Origin: Bacillus dicomae | GTDB lineage: Bacteria; Bacillota; Bacilli; Bacillales; Bacillaceae_G | Direction of reading: 5' to 3' | Length of the DNA: 64,000 nt | NCBI RefSeq assembly: GCF_006494425.1 | Contig: NZ_VHIV01000002.1 | Span: 434,001-498,000, forward strand | Shown here: in pieces, positions 16,988 to 26,848 of the stretch | Numbering within the stretch: position 1 is the stretch's first letter | Layout of the letters: every line of letters begins with the position of its first letter | Made by a program: the position numbers and the translations under genes | The notes under the pieces: model-generated | Databases searched by the model: none | What the model was told of the DNA's origin: nothing | The model's input: the letters and a program-made list of their open reading frames with translations, nothing else

Positions 16988-19252
16988 ATGGCAAAGCGTG
17001 GTACGAGAATTGCCGCCTTTTTCCTCATCGTTTTATTAATCGGTGGAGTAATTGGTGCGGCAGGAAAAGACATAGCAAAAGGAATTAGTCTAGGACTAGA
17101 CCTTCGCGGTGGTTTTGAAATTCTGTATGAAGTAAAACCAGCCAAAAAAGGTGATAAAATTGATCATAGCGCACTTGTAAGTACAGTAGGTGCTCTTGAA
17201 AATCGTGTCAATGTTCTCGGTGTAAGTGAGCCGAACATTCAAATCGAAGGGCAAGATCGAATTCGTGTACAGCTTGCTGGTGTACAAGATCAGCAAAAAG
17301 CACGTGAGATGTTGTCAACACAAGCAAAATTAACATTCCGTGATGTAGATGACAATCTTCTTATGGACGGAACGGATTTAAAAGGCGGCGGAGCAAAGCA
17401 AACGTTTGATGAGCAAGGCCGTGCGAGCGTAGGTCTTACACTAAAAAGCGCTGAAAAATTCCGTGAAGTAACTGAAAAAATTTCAAAAATGCCACCACCA
17501 ACGAATTTAATGGTAATTTGGCTTGATTTTGAAGAAGGAAAAGATTCGTATAAAGCAGAATCTGCAAAACCGAATCCGAAATTCTTATCAGCGGCAACAG
17601 TAAGTCAAGTATTTAACCAAGCTGAAGTATCTATCGTAGGTGGAAACTTCACAGTTGAAAGTGCGAAACAACTTTCATCTTTATTAAATGCAGGTGCACT
17701 TCCTGTTGATTTAAAAGAAATGTATTCAACATCTGTTGGAGCGAAATTTGGTCAACAAGCGTTAGAACAAACAATTTTCGCTAGTGCGATTGGTATCGCT
17801 CTTATTTTCTTATTTATGCTTGTATTCTACCGTTTACCAGGACTTGTAGCGGTTATTATGTTAGGTCTATACATTTTCGTTACGTTACTTGTCTTTAACT
17901 GGATGCATGCAGTTCTTACGTTGCCAGGTATTGCGGCATTAGTGCTCGGGGTAGGTATCGCAGTTGATGCGAATATTATTACGTACGAGAGATTGAAAGA
18001 AGAGCTGAAAATTGGTAAGTCAATGATGTCAGCATTCCGTGCTGGTAACCATCGTTCATTAGCAACAATTTTAGATGCGAACATTACAACACTTGCAGCA
18101 GCTGGTGTATTATTCGTTTACGGTAATAGCTCTGTAAAAGGATTCGCAACAAGTTTAATCGTAAGTATTTTAGTCGGTTTCATTACGAACGTATTCGGTA
18201 CTCGTTTCTTACTAAGTTTACTTGTGAAGAGCCGTTACTTCGATAAAAAACCAGGATATTTCGGTGTGAAACAAAAGGATATTATTCCGTTAACAAAAGG
18301 TGTAGTACATCCACCGACAAGATTTGATCGTATTAACTTCGTAAATATTGGTCATAAATTCCTTGTCTTCTCAATTGTAGTTGTAATTGCAGGTGCAATT
18401 ATTCTACCAATTTTCAAATTGAATCTTGGTATTGACTTTGCGAGTGGTACACGTATCGACTTGCAATCAAAACAAGCAGTTACTGTGTCTGATGTTCATA
18501 AAGATTTTAAAGAATTGAACATTGAAGTGAAGGAAGAAAATATTGTACCGACTGGAGATGACAATAAAGGGTTCGCAGTTCGTACATTAGGTGTTCTATC
18601 AAAAGATGAAATTGCGAAAACAAAAACATTCTTCCACGATAAATATGGTACAGATCCAAACGTAAGTACAGTTTCGCCGACAATCGGTAAAGAAATTGCA
18701 AGAAATGCATTTATCGCAGTATTAATTGCTTCTGCGGTTATCATTTTATACGTAAGTATTCGATTCAGATTTACGTACGCATTATCTGCAGTACTTGCAT
18801 TATTACATGACGCATTTGTTATGATTGTTATATTTAGCATTTTCCAGTTAGAGGTAGACTTAACGTTTATCGCTGCGGTATTAACAATCATCGGTTATTC
18901 TATTAACGACTCAATTGTTACGTTCGATAGAAACCGTGAATTATACAAACAGAAAAAACGAGTTCGCGATATAAAAGACTTAGAAGAAATCGTAAATGCA
19001 AGTATTCGCCAAACGCTTGGTCGTTCGATTAACACCGTATTAACAGTGTTATTCCCGGTAATTGCGTTACTTATCTTCGGTAGTGAGTCACTACGTAACT
19101 TCTCGTTTGCGTTACTTGTCGGATTAGTTGTAGGTACGTACTCTTCTGTTTTCGTTGCTTCTCAAATTTGGTTAATGCTTGAAAACCGTCGTTTGAAAAA
19201 GGGCAAAAACAAGAAAAAGGTTGAGAAAGTAGAATCTGAACCGCAAGTATAA
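16988..19252 (+). CDS. secDF: Fused protein translocase subunit SecDF
   Basis: A single 754-residue SecD-SecF fusion, as in other bacilli, that uses proton motive force to pull secreted proteins through SecYEG. The SecD half has helix 1 (about 9-26), the GLDLRGG motif (36-42), an extracellular P1 domain and TM2-6 ending AFRAGNHRSLATILDANITTLAAA. The SecF half starts near 455 with its own LGIDFASGTRIDL motif and ends IIGYSINDSIVTFDRNRE. A Lys-rich tail follows. The ATG follows AGAGGG. Confidence 0.97.
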   Translation: MAKRGTRIAAFFLIVLLIGGVIGAAGKDIAKGISLGLDLRGGFEILYEVKPAKKGDKIDHSALVSTVGALENRVNVLGVSEPNIQIEGQDRIRVQLAGVQDQQKAREMLSTQAKLTFRDVDDNLLMDGTDLKGGGAKQTFDEQGRASVGLTLKSAEKFREVTEKISKMPPPTNLMVIWLDFEEGKDSYKAESAKPNPKFLSAATVSQVFNQAEVSIVGGNFTVESAKQLSSLLNAGALPVDLKEMYSTSVGAKFGQQALEQTIFASAIGIALIFLFMLVFYRLPGLVAVIMLGLYIFVTLLVFNWMHAVLTLPGIAALVLGVGIAVDANIITYERLKEELKIGKSMMSAFRAGNHRSLATILDANITTLAAAGVLFVYGNSSVKGFATSLIVSILVGFITNVFGTRFLLSLLVKSRYFDKKPGYFGVKQKDIIPLTKGVVHPPTRFDRINFVNIGHKFLVFSIVVVIAGAIILPIFKLNLGIDFASGTRIDLQSKQAVTVSDVHKDFKELNIEVKEENIVPTGDDNKGFAVRTLGVLSKDEIAKTKTFFHDKYGTDPNVSTVSPTIGKEIARNAFIAVLIASAVIILYVSIRFRFTYALSAVLALLHDAFVMIVIFSIFQLEVDLTFIAAVLTIIGYSINDSIVTFDRNRELYKQKKRVRDIKDLEEIVNASIRQTLGRSINTVLTVLFPVIALLIFGSESLRNFSFALLVGLVVGTYSSVFVASQIWLMLENRRLKKGKNKKKVEKVESEPQV

Positions 19253-19291
19253 AAAAAGATGATGTCTCTTTATGAGGCATCTCTTTTTTCG
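19253..19291 (+). terminator. Terminator of secDF
   Basis: GATGTCTC / GAGGCATC stem (one G-U) with a TTTAT loop and CTCTTTTTT tail just after the stop. Confidence 0.85.
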
Positions 19292-19406
19292 TTTGTGGAT
19301 ACAATAAGATAGCAACTTTTAAAAATGGAAATGGAAGAAAGTGGTGAGATTATCGCTGTTTTTGTTACAATAAAAAGATAGGTTAAGAAAAGAAGGGATT
19401 TTAATT

Positions 19407-20300
19407 ATGGAAAAAGATGAACGTTTTAAACAGGCCGAGTTTGGTGCTATTGTCGGGATCGTTGGTAATATTATATTAGCGATTGTAAAGGCGGTAATTG
19501 GTTATATTGGGAACAGTAAAGCGCTATTAGCGGATGCCGTGCATTCTGCATCAGATGTAATTGGTTCGCTTGCTGTACTGTTTGGATTGCGAGCAGCAAA
19601 GCAGCCGCCTGATGAAGATCATCCATATGGTCATGGTAAAGCGGAATCGATTTCAGCGATTATTGTTGCGGTATTATTATTTATTGTAGGAATCGAGATA
19701 GCGATTTCGTCTATAAAAGCTTTTTCGCAGGAACTAGAACCACCGAAAGCGATTACGATTTTTGCTGTCGTTCTTTCGATTATCGTAAAAGAAGGAATGT
19801 TTCAATATAAATTCCGATTAGGGAAAAGGGTAAATAGTGATGCAATTATTGCAAATGCATATGAGCACCGTTCGGATGTGTTTTCTTCAATTGCAGCTTT
19901 AATCGGTATTTGTGCAGCGATTATTGGTGGTAAATTCGGATTAGATTGGCTTGTATATGCTGACCCAATTGCAGGATTATTTGTTTCACTTCTTGTTGCA
20001 AAAATGGCGTGGAGTATTGGGACAGAAGCAATTCATGCAACGCTTGATCATGTTCTTCATGAGGAAGATGTTATTCCGCTTAGAGAAGCAGTGCTTCAAA
20101 TAGATGGTGTGAAAAAAATCGGTTCGTTATATGCAAGGGAGCATGGTCATTACGTTATTGTAGATATTAAAGTTTCTGTAGATCCATACATTACTGTAGA
20201 AGAAGGGCACCGTATTGGGAAGCATGTGAAAGAAACACTTATGAAACAAGATAACGTACAAAATGTGTTTGTACATATAAATCCGTATTCTCCAAATTAA
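19407..20300 (+). CDS. Cation diffusion facilitator family metal exporter
   Basis: The 297-residue protein has six membrane helices with family motifs: LADAVHSASDVIGS in TM2, the cytoplasmic-facing HPYGHGKAES loop, and EHRSDVFSS in TM5. A C-terminal cytoplasmic domain (HATLDHVLHEEDVIPLREA, then EGHRIGKHVKETL) completes the fold. CDFs exchange divalent cations (Zn, Mn, Fe or Co) for protons. B. subtilis paralogues MneP and MneS export manganese, but the metal here cannot be assigned. AGAAGGGAT supports the start. It is absent from the corresponding B. subtilis interval as I recall it. Confidence 0.9.
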   Translation: MEKDERFKQAEFGAIVGIVGNIILAIVKAVIGYIGNSKALLADAVHSASDVIGSLAVLFGLRAAKQPPDEDHPYGHGKAESISAIIVAVLLFIVGIEIAISSIKAFSQELEPPKAITIFAVVLSIIVKEGMFQYKFRLGKRVNSDAIIANAYEHRSDVFSSIAALIGICAAIIGGKFGLDWLVYADPIAGLFVSLLVAKMAWSIGTEAIHATLDHVLHEEDVIPLREAVLQIDGVKKIGSLYAREHGHYVIVDIKVSVDPYITVEEGHRIGKHVKETLMKQDNVQNVFVHINPYSPN

Positions 20301-20350
20301 ACATTGTTAACATTTTAGTATATAGATATTGCATCGTAGTTTGCATTATA

Positions 20351-20379
20351 TTGTCACCCCTTAATCTGTCTTGTATAAT
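20351..20379 (+). promoter_or_regulatory. Sigma-A promoter for recJ within an inverted repeat
   Basis: TTGTCA (20351-20356), 17-bp spacer, TATAAT (20374-20379). The -10 hexamer lies in the loop of the inverted repeat 20354-20397. Confidence 0.7.
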
Positions 20380-20397
20380 GAACAGGTTAAGGGGTGA
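20354..20397. repeat. Inverted repeat around the recJ promoter
   Basis: Arms TCACCCCTTAATCTGT (20354-20369) and ACAGGTTAAGGGGTGA (20382-20397) pair at 15 of 16 positions around a 12-nt centre containing TATAAT. The right arm carries the recJ ribosome-binding site AAGGGGTGA. Confidence 0.75.
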
Positions 20398-20401
20398 TTT
20401 C

Positions 20402-22741
20402 GTGTTACAACCGAAGACGCGTTGGAAAGAAAAAGAATATAATGGCGAGCAAGTGAGTGAATTAGCAAGTAAATTACAATTGTCACCACTTGTCGTTTCG
20501 TTATTCCTCGGTAGAGGACTAGATACAGAAGATAAGATTTTAGATTTTTTAAATACAGAAAATCAAGAATTTCATGATCCATTTTTATTAGAAGGAATGG
20601 ATAGAACGGTAGAACGTGTAAATAAGGCGATTCAAAATGGAGAGCAAATATTAATATTTGGTGACTACGATGCGGACGGAGTAAGTAGTACGACTGTGTT
20701 ATATCTTGCTTTGCAAGAATTAGGTGCCGACGTAGAATTTTATATTCCAAATCGTTTTACAGAAGGATATGGACCAAACGAAGATGCGTTTCGTTGGGCA
20801 CATAGCGCTGGATTCTCACTGATCATTACTGTCGATACTGGTATCGCAGCAGTACATGAAGCGAAGGTAGCGAAGGAACTTGGGATAGATCTTATTATTA
20901 CAGATCACCATGAGCCACCGCCAGAACTGCCAGAAGCACTTGCGATTATTCATCCGAAATTAGATGGCGGTGTGTATCCGTTTCACTATTTAGCTGGTGT
21001 AGGTGTCGCGTTTAAAGTTGCGCATGCACTACTGGGCCGTGTACCAGAACATTTATTAGAAATTGCGGTAATTGGTACAGTAGCCGATTTAGTATCACTT
21101 CACGGTGAGAATAGATTGCTAGTGAAGCAAGGTTTAAAACATATGCGCATGACGAAAAATATCGGACTAAAGGCGCTATTTAAAGTTGCTAACGTTTCGC
21201 AAAGTGAAATCACAGAAGAGAGTATTGGCTTCTCAATCGCACCGCGTATTAATGCAGTTGGACGTTTAGAAGATGCTACGCCGGCTGTACATCTTTTATT
21301 ATCAGATGATCCAGAAGAAGCAAAAGAGCTTGCTGAAGAAATTGATGAGCTGAACAAACTGCGAAAAGATATTGTAAAGCAAATTACAGAAGAAGCTATC
21401 GCTGAAGTGGAGAATAATTTCCCGCCAGAAGAAAATAAAGTATTAGTGCTTGCAAAAGAAGGTTGGAATCCAGGTGTAATTGGGATTGTCGCTTCTAAAT
21501 TAGTTGAACGTTTTTATCGTCCGACGATTGTATTATGCATTGATCCTGTAAAAGAAACAGCAAAAGGCTCAGCACGTAGTATTGCAGGATTTGATTTGTT
21601 TGCAAACTTGTCAGATTGTAGAGAGTTATTGCCGCACTTTGGAGGACATCCGATGGCAGCGGGGATGACGCTACATATGAATGATGTAGATGAATTACGC
21701 CGCCGTTTGAATGAACAGGCAGATACAATTTTAACGGAAGAAGATTTTATTCCAATTACAGCCGTAGATGTCTTTTGTAAAGTGGAGGATGTAACACTTG
21801 CAGCAATTGAAGATATGCAAAAGTTAGCACCATTTGGTGTTGGAAATCCAAAGCCACGTATTGCAGTGAAAGATGCAGAGCTAGAAAGTATTCGTGCAAT
21901 TGGATCAGATGGTTCTCATTTAAAGATGGCTCTTCGTGATGGACAAGCAACGCTGGATACAATTGGATTCGGATTTGGTGCATATGCGAAAGAAATTTCT
22001 CCAGTTGCAAAGGTATCTGTAATAGGAGAAGCGTCTATCAATGAATGGAATAATTTTAAGAAGCCACAATTAATGGTACAAGATATTGCTGTAGAAGCAT
22101 GGCAATTATTTGATTGGCGTAGTATGCGTAACGTAGAAGCGAATTTAGCAGAACTTCCGAAAGAAAAAATAACGATGGTGTATTTTTCTGAAGAAGTATT
22201 GAATAAATTTTCTTTAGAAGGCTATAAAGAGTATATTATGCATGCATCAGAAGTAACTGAGTTAGATGATCAATACGTTGTGTTACTTGACTTACCAAAA
22301 GGAACAGATGAATTGCGAGAGCTATTTAAAGTTGGGTTCCCGTCGCGAATTTATACACTATTTTATCAAGAGAATAATCATTTATTTAGTACCGTTCCAA
22401 CAAGAGAACACTTTAAATGGTACTATTCGTTCTTGAGCCAAAAAGCACCATTTTCGTTAAGACAATATGGTGCACAACTATGTCAACATAAAGGTTGGTC
22501 AAAAGATACAGTAAATTTCATGACACAGGTGTTTTTTGAGTTAGAATTTGTTACAATAAAAGATGGCGTCATTTTTATGGCAGACAAAAAACAAAAGCGT
22601 GATTTAATTGAATCGAACACATATCGTGAGAAAATGAACCACTTACAATTAGAAAAAGAATTGGTTTATAGCACATATCAGCAACTATATACATGGTTTG
22701 AAACGATTCGTAATCATAAAGAAGTAGAACAGTTAGGGTAA
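20402..22741 (+). CDS. recJ: Single-stranded-DNA-specific exonuclease RecJ
   Basis: 5'-3' ssDNA exonuclease in recombinational and mismatch repair. The 779-residue protein has the DHH phosphoesterase motifs FGDYDADGVSST (about 85-96), VDTGI and TDHHEPP (about 166-172), a DHHA1 domain with SARSIAGFDLFANL and FGGHPMAAGMT, then an OB domain and a long Bacillus-type C-terminal extension. GTG at 20402 is chosen because AAGGGGTGA lies 5 bp upstream; a longer frame to 20351 would run through the promoter. apt follows after 47 bp. Confidence 0.95.
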   Translation: MLQPKTRWKEKEYNGEQVSELASKLQLSPLVVSLFLGRGLDTEDKILDFLNTENQEFHDPFLLEGMDRTVERVNKAIQNGEQILIFGDYDADGVSSTTVLYLALQELGADVEFYIPNRFTEGYGPNEDAFRWAHSAGFSLIITVDTGIAAVHEAKVAKELGIDLIITDHHEPPPELPEALAIIHPKLDGGVYPFHYLAGVGVAFKVAHALLGRVPEHLLEIAVIGTVADLVSLHGENRLLVKQGLKHMRMTKNIGLKALFKVANVSQSEITEESIGFSIAPRINAVGRLEDATPAVHLLLSDDPEEAKELAEEIDELNKLRKDIVKQITEEAIAEVENNFPPEENKVLVLAKEGWNPGVIGIVASKLVERFYRPTIVLCIDPVKETAKGSARSIAGFDLFANLSDCRELLPHFGGHPMAAGMTLHMNDVDELRRRLNEQADTILTEEDFIPITAVDVFCKVEDVTLAAIEDMQKLAPFGVGNPKPRIAVKDAELESIRAIGSDGSHLKMALRDGQATLDTIGFGFGAYAKEISPVAKVSVIGEASINEWNNFKKPQLMVQDIAVEAWQLFDWRSMRNVEANLAELPKEKITMVYFSEEVLNKFSLEGYKEYIMHASEVTELDDQYVVLLDLPKGTDELRELFKVGFPSRIYTLFYQENNHLFSTVPTREHFKWYYSFLSQKAPFSLRQYGAQLCQHKGWSKDTVNFMTQVFFELEFVTIKDGVIFMADKKQKRDLIESNTYREKMNHLQLEKELVYSTYQQLYTWFETIRNHKEVEQLG

Positions 22742-22788
22742 AGGATTTGTATTTACAAACCTTTTAGATCTGAGGAGGATTCAGAAAT

Positions 22789-23301
22789 ATGGATTTCAAG
22801 CAACATATCGCAATTGTACCGGATTATCCAAAAGAAGGTATTGTGTTTAAAGACATTACACCGTTAATGAACGACGGTAAAGCATACAAAGCAGCAACAG
22901 ATGCAATCGTTGAGTATGCAAAAGAAAGAGATATCGATGTTGTAGTAGGACCAGAAGCTCGTGGTTTTATTATCGGTTGCCCAGTTTCTTATGCGTTAGA
23001 AGTAGGATTTGCGCCAGTTCGTAAATTAGGAAAATTACCGCGTGAAGTAATTACAGTTGACTACGGTAAAGAATATGGTAAAGATGTTTTAACAATCCAT
23101 AAAGATGCAATTAAGCCAGGTCAACGCGTATTAATTACAGATGATTTATTAGCTACAGGTGGAACAATTGAAGCGACAATTAAGTTAGTTGAAGAGCTAG
23201 GCGGAGTTGTAGCAGGAATTGCATTCTTAGTAGAACTTACTTACTTAGACGGTCGTAAAATGTTAGATGGTTACGATGTATTAGTATTAGAAAAATACTA
23301 A
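22789..23301 (+). CDS. apt: Adenine phosphoribosyltransferase
   Basis: Salvages adenine with PRPP to AMP. The 170-residue protein shows [15 protein letters not shown] at the start, GPEARGFI (about 64-71), and the PRPP-binding loop [13 protein letters not shown] (about 119-131). GAGGAGG precedes the ATG. Downstream rel is also involved in purine nucleotide metabolism, an association conserved across Firmicutes, but a terminator and a separate rel promoter intervene. Confidence 0.97.
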   Translation: MDFKQHIAIVPDYPKEGIVFKDITPLMNDGKAYKAATDAIVEYAKERDIDVVVGPEARGFIIGCPVSYALEVGFAPVRKLGKLPREVITVDYGKEYGKDVLTIHKDAIKPGQRVLITDDLLATGGTIEATIKLVEELGGVVAGIAFLVELTYLDGRKMLDGYDVLVLEKY

Positions 23302-23327
23302 TCACTATATAGTAAAACTACGGTGAT

Positions 23328-23371
23328 AAAAAGTACCCGTGAATCTCTTGGAGAGGAGCGGGTACTTTTGT
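23328..23371 (+). terminator. Terminator of apt
   Basis: AAAAAGTACCCG / CGGGTACTTTT stem around a 19-nt loop that itself contains a CTCTTGGAGAG mini-hairpin. Confidence 0.85.
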
Positions 23372-23419
23372 ATAATTGAACAAAAAATTATGGTGAAATG
23401 TCAGTAAAATCTTTTCCTT

Positions 23420-23448
23420 TTCACAATTCACAATCATTGGGTTATAAT
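23420..23448 (+). promoter_or_regulatory. Sigma-A promoter for rel
   Basis: TTCACA (23420-23425), 17-bp spacer, TATAAT (23443-23448), about 60 bp before the rel start. Confidence 0.6.
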
Positions 23449-23510
23449 GATAGAATATAATTTATTCTATTTAATAAAGATAAAGTCAATTTTCAATAAA
23501 AGGTGATTCG

Positions 23511-25694
23511 ATGGCAAATGAGCAGGTACTAACAGCTGAACAGGTACTCGAGAAAGCAAGTCAATATTTAGTGGATGAAGATATTGAGCTAGTGGCACGT
23601 GCCTATGAATATGCACGAGATGCGCATAGCGAACAATACAGAAAATCGGGTGAACCGTACATTATTCATCCAATTCAAGTTGCAGGTATTTTAGTTGATT
23701 TACACATGGATCCAGCTACAGTATCAGCGGGTTTCTTACATGATGTAGTGGAAGATACAGAGATTACATTAGAAGATATTGAACGGGAATTTAACAAAGA
23801 GATTGCTATGCTTGTCGATGGTGTGACAAAGCTCGGAAAGATTAAATATAAATCTCATGAGCAACAACAAGCAGAAAACCATCGCAAAATGTTTATTGCA
23901 ATGGCTCAAGATATTCGAGTTATTTTAATTAAACTAGCTGATCGTCTTCATAACATGCGTACATTGAAACATTTGCCTCAAGAGAAGCAGCGTCGCATTG
24001 CGAATGAAACGTTAGAAATCTTTGCACCTTTAGCACATAGACTCGGAATTAGTACTATTAAATGGGAGCTAGAGGATACGTCACTTCGCTATTTAAATCC
24101 ACAGCAATATTATCGTATTGTAAATTTAATGAAGCGTAAACGTGCAGAACGTGAAGAGTATTTAGACGAAGTAATGACTGGTATTCGTGAGAAATTAGAC
24201 GAAGTTGCAATTCAACCTGAAATTTCTGGAAGACCAAAACATATTTACAGTATTTATCGTAAAATGGCACTGCAAAATAAGCAGTTCAATGAAATTTACG
24301 ATTTATTAGCTGTACGTGTCGTTGTAAATAGTATTAAAGATTGTTATGCGGTGCTTGGAATTATTCATACGTGCTGGAAGCCGATGCCAGGTCGTTTTAA
24401 AGATTATATTGCGATGCCGAAAGCGAATCTATATCAATCTCTTCATACGACTGTAATTGGGCCGAAAGGTGATCCACTTGAAGTGCAAATTCGTACGAAA
24501 GAAATGCACGAAATTGCAGAATTCGGGATCGCGGCACACTGGGCGTATAAAGAAGGAAAAACAGCAGAAACAACGGGTACATTAGAGAAGAAACTTACAT
24601 GGTTCCGTCAAATATTAGAATGGCAAAATGAAGCTTCTAATGCAGAAGAATTTATGGAGTCATTAAAAATTGATTTATTCTCTGACATGGTATTCGTCTT
24701 TACACCGAAAGGCGACGTAATGGAATTGCCACTTGGATCTGTTCCGATTGATTTCGCGTATCGCGTGCATTCAGAGATTGGAAATAAAACAATTGGCGCA
24801 AAAGTAAACGGGAAAATGGTGACGCTTGATTATAAATTAAAAACAGGTGACATCATTGAAATTTTAACATCGAAACATTCGTATGGCCCAAGTCAAGATT
24901 GGGTGAAACTTGCTCAAACATCTCATGCCAAAAACAAAATACGTCAATTCTTTAAGAAGCAACGTAGAGATGAAAATATTGAAAAAGGCCGTGAACTTGT
25001 TGAAAAAGAAGTACGTGGTCTAGAGTATGAGATGAAAGAAGTGTTAGCTCCTGACAATTTAAAACGTGTTGCTGAGAAGTTCAATTTTGCAAATGAAGAA
25101 GATATGTTTGCAGCAGTTGGATATAGCGGAATTACAGCGTCACAAATTGTTACGCGACTAACGGACAAGTTCCGTAAGCAACGCGAAGAAGAAGAGATTG
25201 TTGAAGTTAAAGAAGTTCGTAAACCGATGAAAATTCGAAAATGGGATTCTGGCGTTAAAGTAAGTGGTGCGGATAATTTATTAATTCGTTTATCAAAATG
25301 CTGTAACCCAGTACCGGGTGATGATATCGTTGGGTATATTACGAAAGGCCGAGGCGTATCGATTCACCGCCGTGATTGTGTAAACGTTCATACAGAAGAA
25401 GCTATAGAACGTTTATTAGAAGTAGAGTGGGAAGGTAGCCCTGAAAAAGAAATTGAGTATAACGTTGATATTGAAATTTCAGGTTACGATCGCCGTGGTT
25501 TATTAAATGAAGTGCTACAAGCTGTTACAGAGACGAAGACTTACATTTCGGCAGTTTCTGGTAGAAGTGATCGTAATAAGATGGCGACAATTAATATGTC
25601 AATCTCTATTCGTAACTTACAGCACTTGAAAAAAGTAGTGGAACGCATTAAACGTGTTCCAGAAATTTATGCAGTACGACGCATGATGCATTAA
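23511..25694 (+). CDS. relA: Bifunctional (p)ppGpp synthetase/hydrolase Rel
   Basis: Stringent-response enzyme of 727 residues. The HD hydrolase domain contains [31 protein letters not shown] (about 53-83), and both the HD pair and its metal ligands are intact. The synthetase domain follows ([37 protein letters not shown]), then TGS ([33 protein letters not shown]), a conserved-cysteine region with [16 protein letters not shown], and a C-terminal ACT domain. It is therefore the long ribosome-sensing type. An AAAGGTGAT stretch precedes the ATG. dtd starts 17 bp later. Confidence 0.97.
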   Translation: MANEQVLTAEQVLEKASQYLVDEDIELVARAYEYARDAHSEQYRKSGEPYIIHPIQVAGILVDLHMDPATVSAGFLHDVVEDTEITLEDIEREFNKEIAMLVDGVTKLGKIKYKSHEQQQAENHRKMFIAMAQDIRVILIKLADRLHNMRTLKHLPQEKQRRIANETLEIFAPLAHRLGISTIKWELEDTSLRYLNPQQYYRIVNLMKRKRAEREEYLDEVMTGIREKLDEVAIQPEISGRPKHIYSIYRKMALQNKQFNEIYDLLAVRVVVNSIKDCYAVLGIIHTCWKPMPGRFKDYIAMPKANLYQSLHTTVIGPKGDPLEVQIRTKEMHEIAEFGIAAHWAYKEGKTAETTGTLEKKLTWFRQILEWQNEASNAEEFMESLKIDLFSDMVFVFTPKGDVMELPLGSVPIDFAYRVHSEIGNKTIGAKVNGKMVTLDYKLKTGDIIEILTSKHSYGPSQDWVKLAQTSHAKNKIRQFFKKQRRDENIEKGRELVEKEVRGLEYEMKEVLAPDNLKRVAEKFNFANEEDMFAAVGYSGITASQIVTRLTDKFRKQREEEEIVEVKEVRKPMKIRKWDSGVKVSGADNLLIRLSKCCNPVPGDDIVGYITKGRGVSIHRRDCVNVHTEEAIERLLEVEWEGSPEKEIEYNVDIEISGYDRRGLLNEVLQAVTETKTYISAVSGRSDRNKMATINMSISIRNLQHLKKVVERIKRVPEIYAVRRMMH

Positions 25695-25711
25695 TAGGGA
25701 GTGTAGAAAAG

Positions 25712-26152
25712 ATGAGAGTTGTTTTACAACGATCAAAAGAAGCGTCTGTCACAGTAGACGGTGAGATCGTAGGACAAATTCCGTTCGGTTTAACATTACT
25801 AGTTGGCATTACGCATGAAGATACAGAAAAAGATGCAACTTACATTGCAGAAAAAATTGCGAACTTACGTATATTTGAAGATGAGAGCGGAAAGATGAAC
25901 CATTCCGTACTTGATGTAGAAGGACAAGTTCTATCAATTTCGCAATTTACATTATACGGAGATTGCCGCAAGGGAAGACGTCCAAACTTTATGGGTGCTG
26001 CCAAACCTGACTATGCAGAGCGTTTATATGATTTCTTTAATGAAGAAGTTCGTAAGCAAGGATTGCACGTAGAAACAGGGAAGTTCGGAGCAATGATGGA
26101 TGTTTCATTAATTAATGATGGTCCGGTGACCTTAATTGTGGAAAGTAAATAG
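25712..26152 (+). CDS. dtd: D-aminoacyl-tRNA deacylase
   Basis: Hydrolyses D-amino acids (and mischarged Gly) from tRNA, protecting translation. The 146-residue protein begins [17 protein letters not shown] and has both active-site elements: SQFTLYGD (about 79-86) and the Gly-cisPro motif NDGPVT near the C terminus (about 137-142). It probably shares a transcript with rel (17-bp gap) and ends at a strong terminator. Confidence 0.96.
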   Translation: MRVVLQRSKEASVTVDGEIVGQIPFGLTLLVGITHEDTEKDATYIAEKIANLRIFEDESGKMNHSVLDVEGQVLSISQFTLYGDCRKGRRPNFMGAAKPDYAERLYDFFNEEVRKQGLHVETGKFGAMMDVSLINDGPVTLIVESK

Positions 26153-26163
26153 TGTTGCTTAAG

Positions 26164-26193
26164 AAGAGAGGATGATATGATCCTCTCTTTTTT
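26164..26193 (+). terminator. Terminator of the rel-dtd operon
   Basis: AAGAGAGGAT / ATCCTCTCTT stem, GATATG loop and T run. Confidence 0.9.
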
Positions 26194-26317
26194 ATACATT
26201 GTTGTATGTTTTGTTCATTTATTTGGAATTAATAGCGATTTCATTTATGTATAACTCTCTCATCAATATGGAACAATAAAAAGTAAAAGATCCATATTGA
26301 ATGTGAGGGATATACGT

Positions 26318-26494
26318 ATGCGTATGAATGAAAAAGGGCATTCTGTTACAAATGGTGCAAATCAACTGTTTAACGTGAATTTTCATGATTTTATTTCAAA
26401 AGAGCAAAACAACACTTCAATGGAGCTTGCTTCTGAATTTGGCATTTCTCTTCAAGATGTTAAGCGTCTAAAGAAGCAAATTGAACGCTCTTAG
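26318..26494 (+). CDS. Small conserved helix-turn-helix-like protein
   Basis: A 58-residue protein, MRMNEKGHSVTNGANQ onward. Its second half (SMELASEFGISLQDVKRLKKQIE) looks like a helix-turn-helix of the sigma-region-4 or antitoxin kind, and the middle holds FNVNFHDFI. It lies between dtd and hisS, where B. subtilis carries the small gene yrzK, but I cannot confirm orthology. ATG 26318 is chosen because GTGAGGG lies 7 bp upstream; an earlier in-frame ATG (26297) would precede that site. Function unknown. Confidence 0.7.
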   Translation: MRMNEKGHSVTNGANQLFNVNFHDFISKEQNNTSMELASEFGISLQDVKRLKKQIERS

Positions 26495-26499
26495 AGTAC

Positions 26500-26528
26500 T
26501 TGACAATCCTACTCAACAAACGTATAGT
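26500..26528 (+). promoter_or_regulatory. Sigma-A promoter for the hisS-aspS operon
   Basis: TTGACA (26500-26505), 17-bp spacer, TATAGT (26523-26528), six bases after the stop of the small gene. Confidence 0.8.
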
Positions 26529-26534
26529 AATTTT

Positions 26535-26808
26535 ATATTTACATATGAATATAACCGTTGATAGAGAAGAGTAAATGAGACACACATGGAAAGAGAAGAA
26601 ATGTCTTAGGCTGAAAACATTTCTGCATGATGACTGATTGAATGACACTCTAGAGGTTTCAACTTGAACGGCATATATGCTTAGTAGGGATGAACGCACA
26701 TTTAAGCGTTATTAAAAAAGTGGAAGCATACGTGCTTCAATTAGGGTGGCACCACGGGTATAATACTCTCGTCCCTACTGTTCAAACAGTAGAGGCGGGA
26801 GTTTTTTT
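26535..26808 (+). promoter_or_regulatory. T-box riboswitch controlling hisS-aspS
   Basis: The leader contains an AGTA motif near 26571, a stem I with GAA at 26640-26642 next to the specifier region, the T-box sequence AGGGTGGCACCACGGG (26743-26758) that pairs with the free CCA end of uncharged tRNA, and a terminator at 26765-26808. The specifier region reads TGACAC: GAC (Asp) at 26644-26646 and CAC (His) at 26646-26648 overlap, matching the two synthetases it controls. This explains the 354-bp gap before hisS. Confidence 0.9.
26765..26808 (+). terminator. T-box-controlled terminator of hisS
   Basis: ACTCTCGTCCCTACTGTT / AACAGTAGAGGCGGGAGT long stem, then TTTTTTT; the TCCC part competes with the antiterminator. 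Confidence 0.9.
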
Positions 26809-26848
26809 ATTTTTATTAAGATTAAAACAATTTGAGGAGGAACTGAAT

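Noticed and set aside
26690-26848. N-terminal extension of hisS
   Set aside because: The frame crosses the T-box and terminator; the conserved HisS start and GAGGAGG are at 26849.
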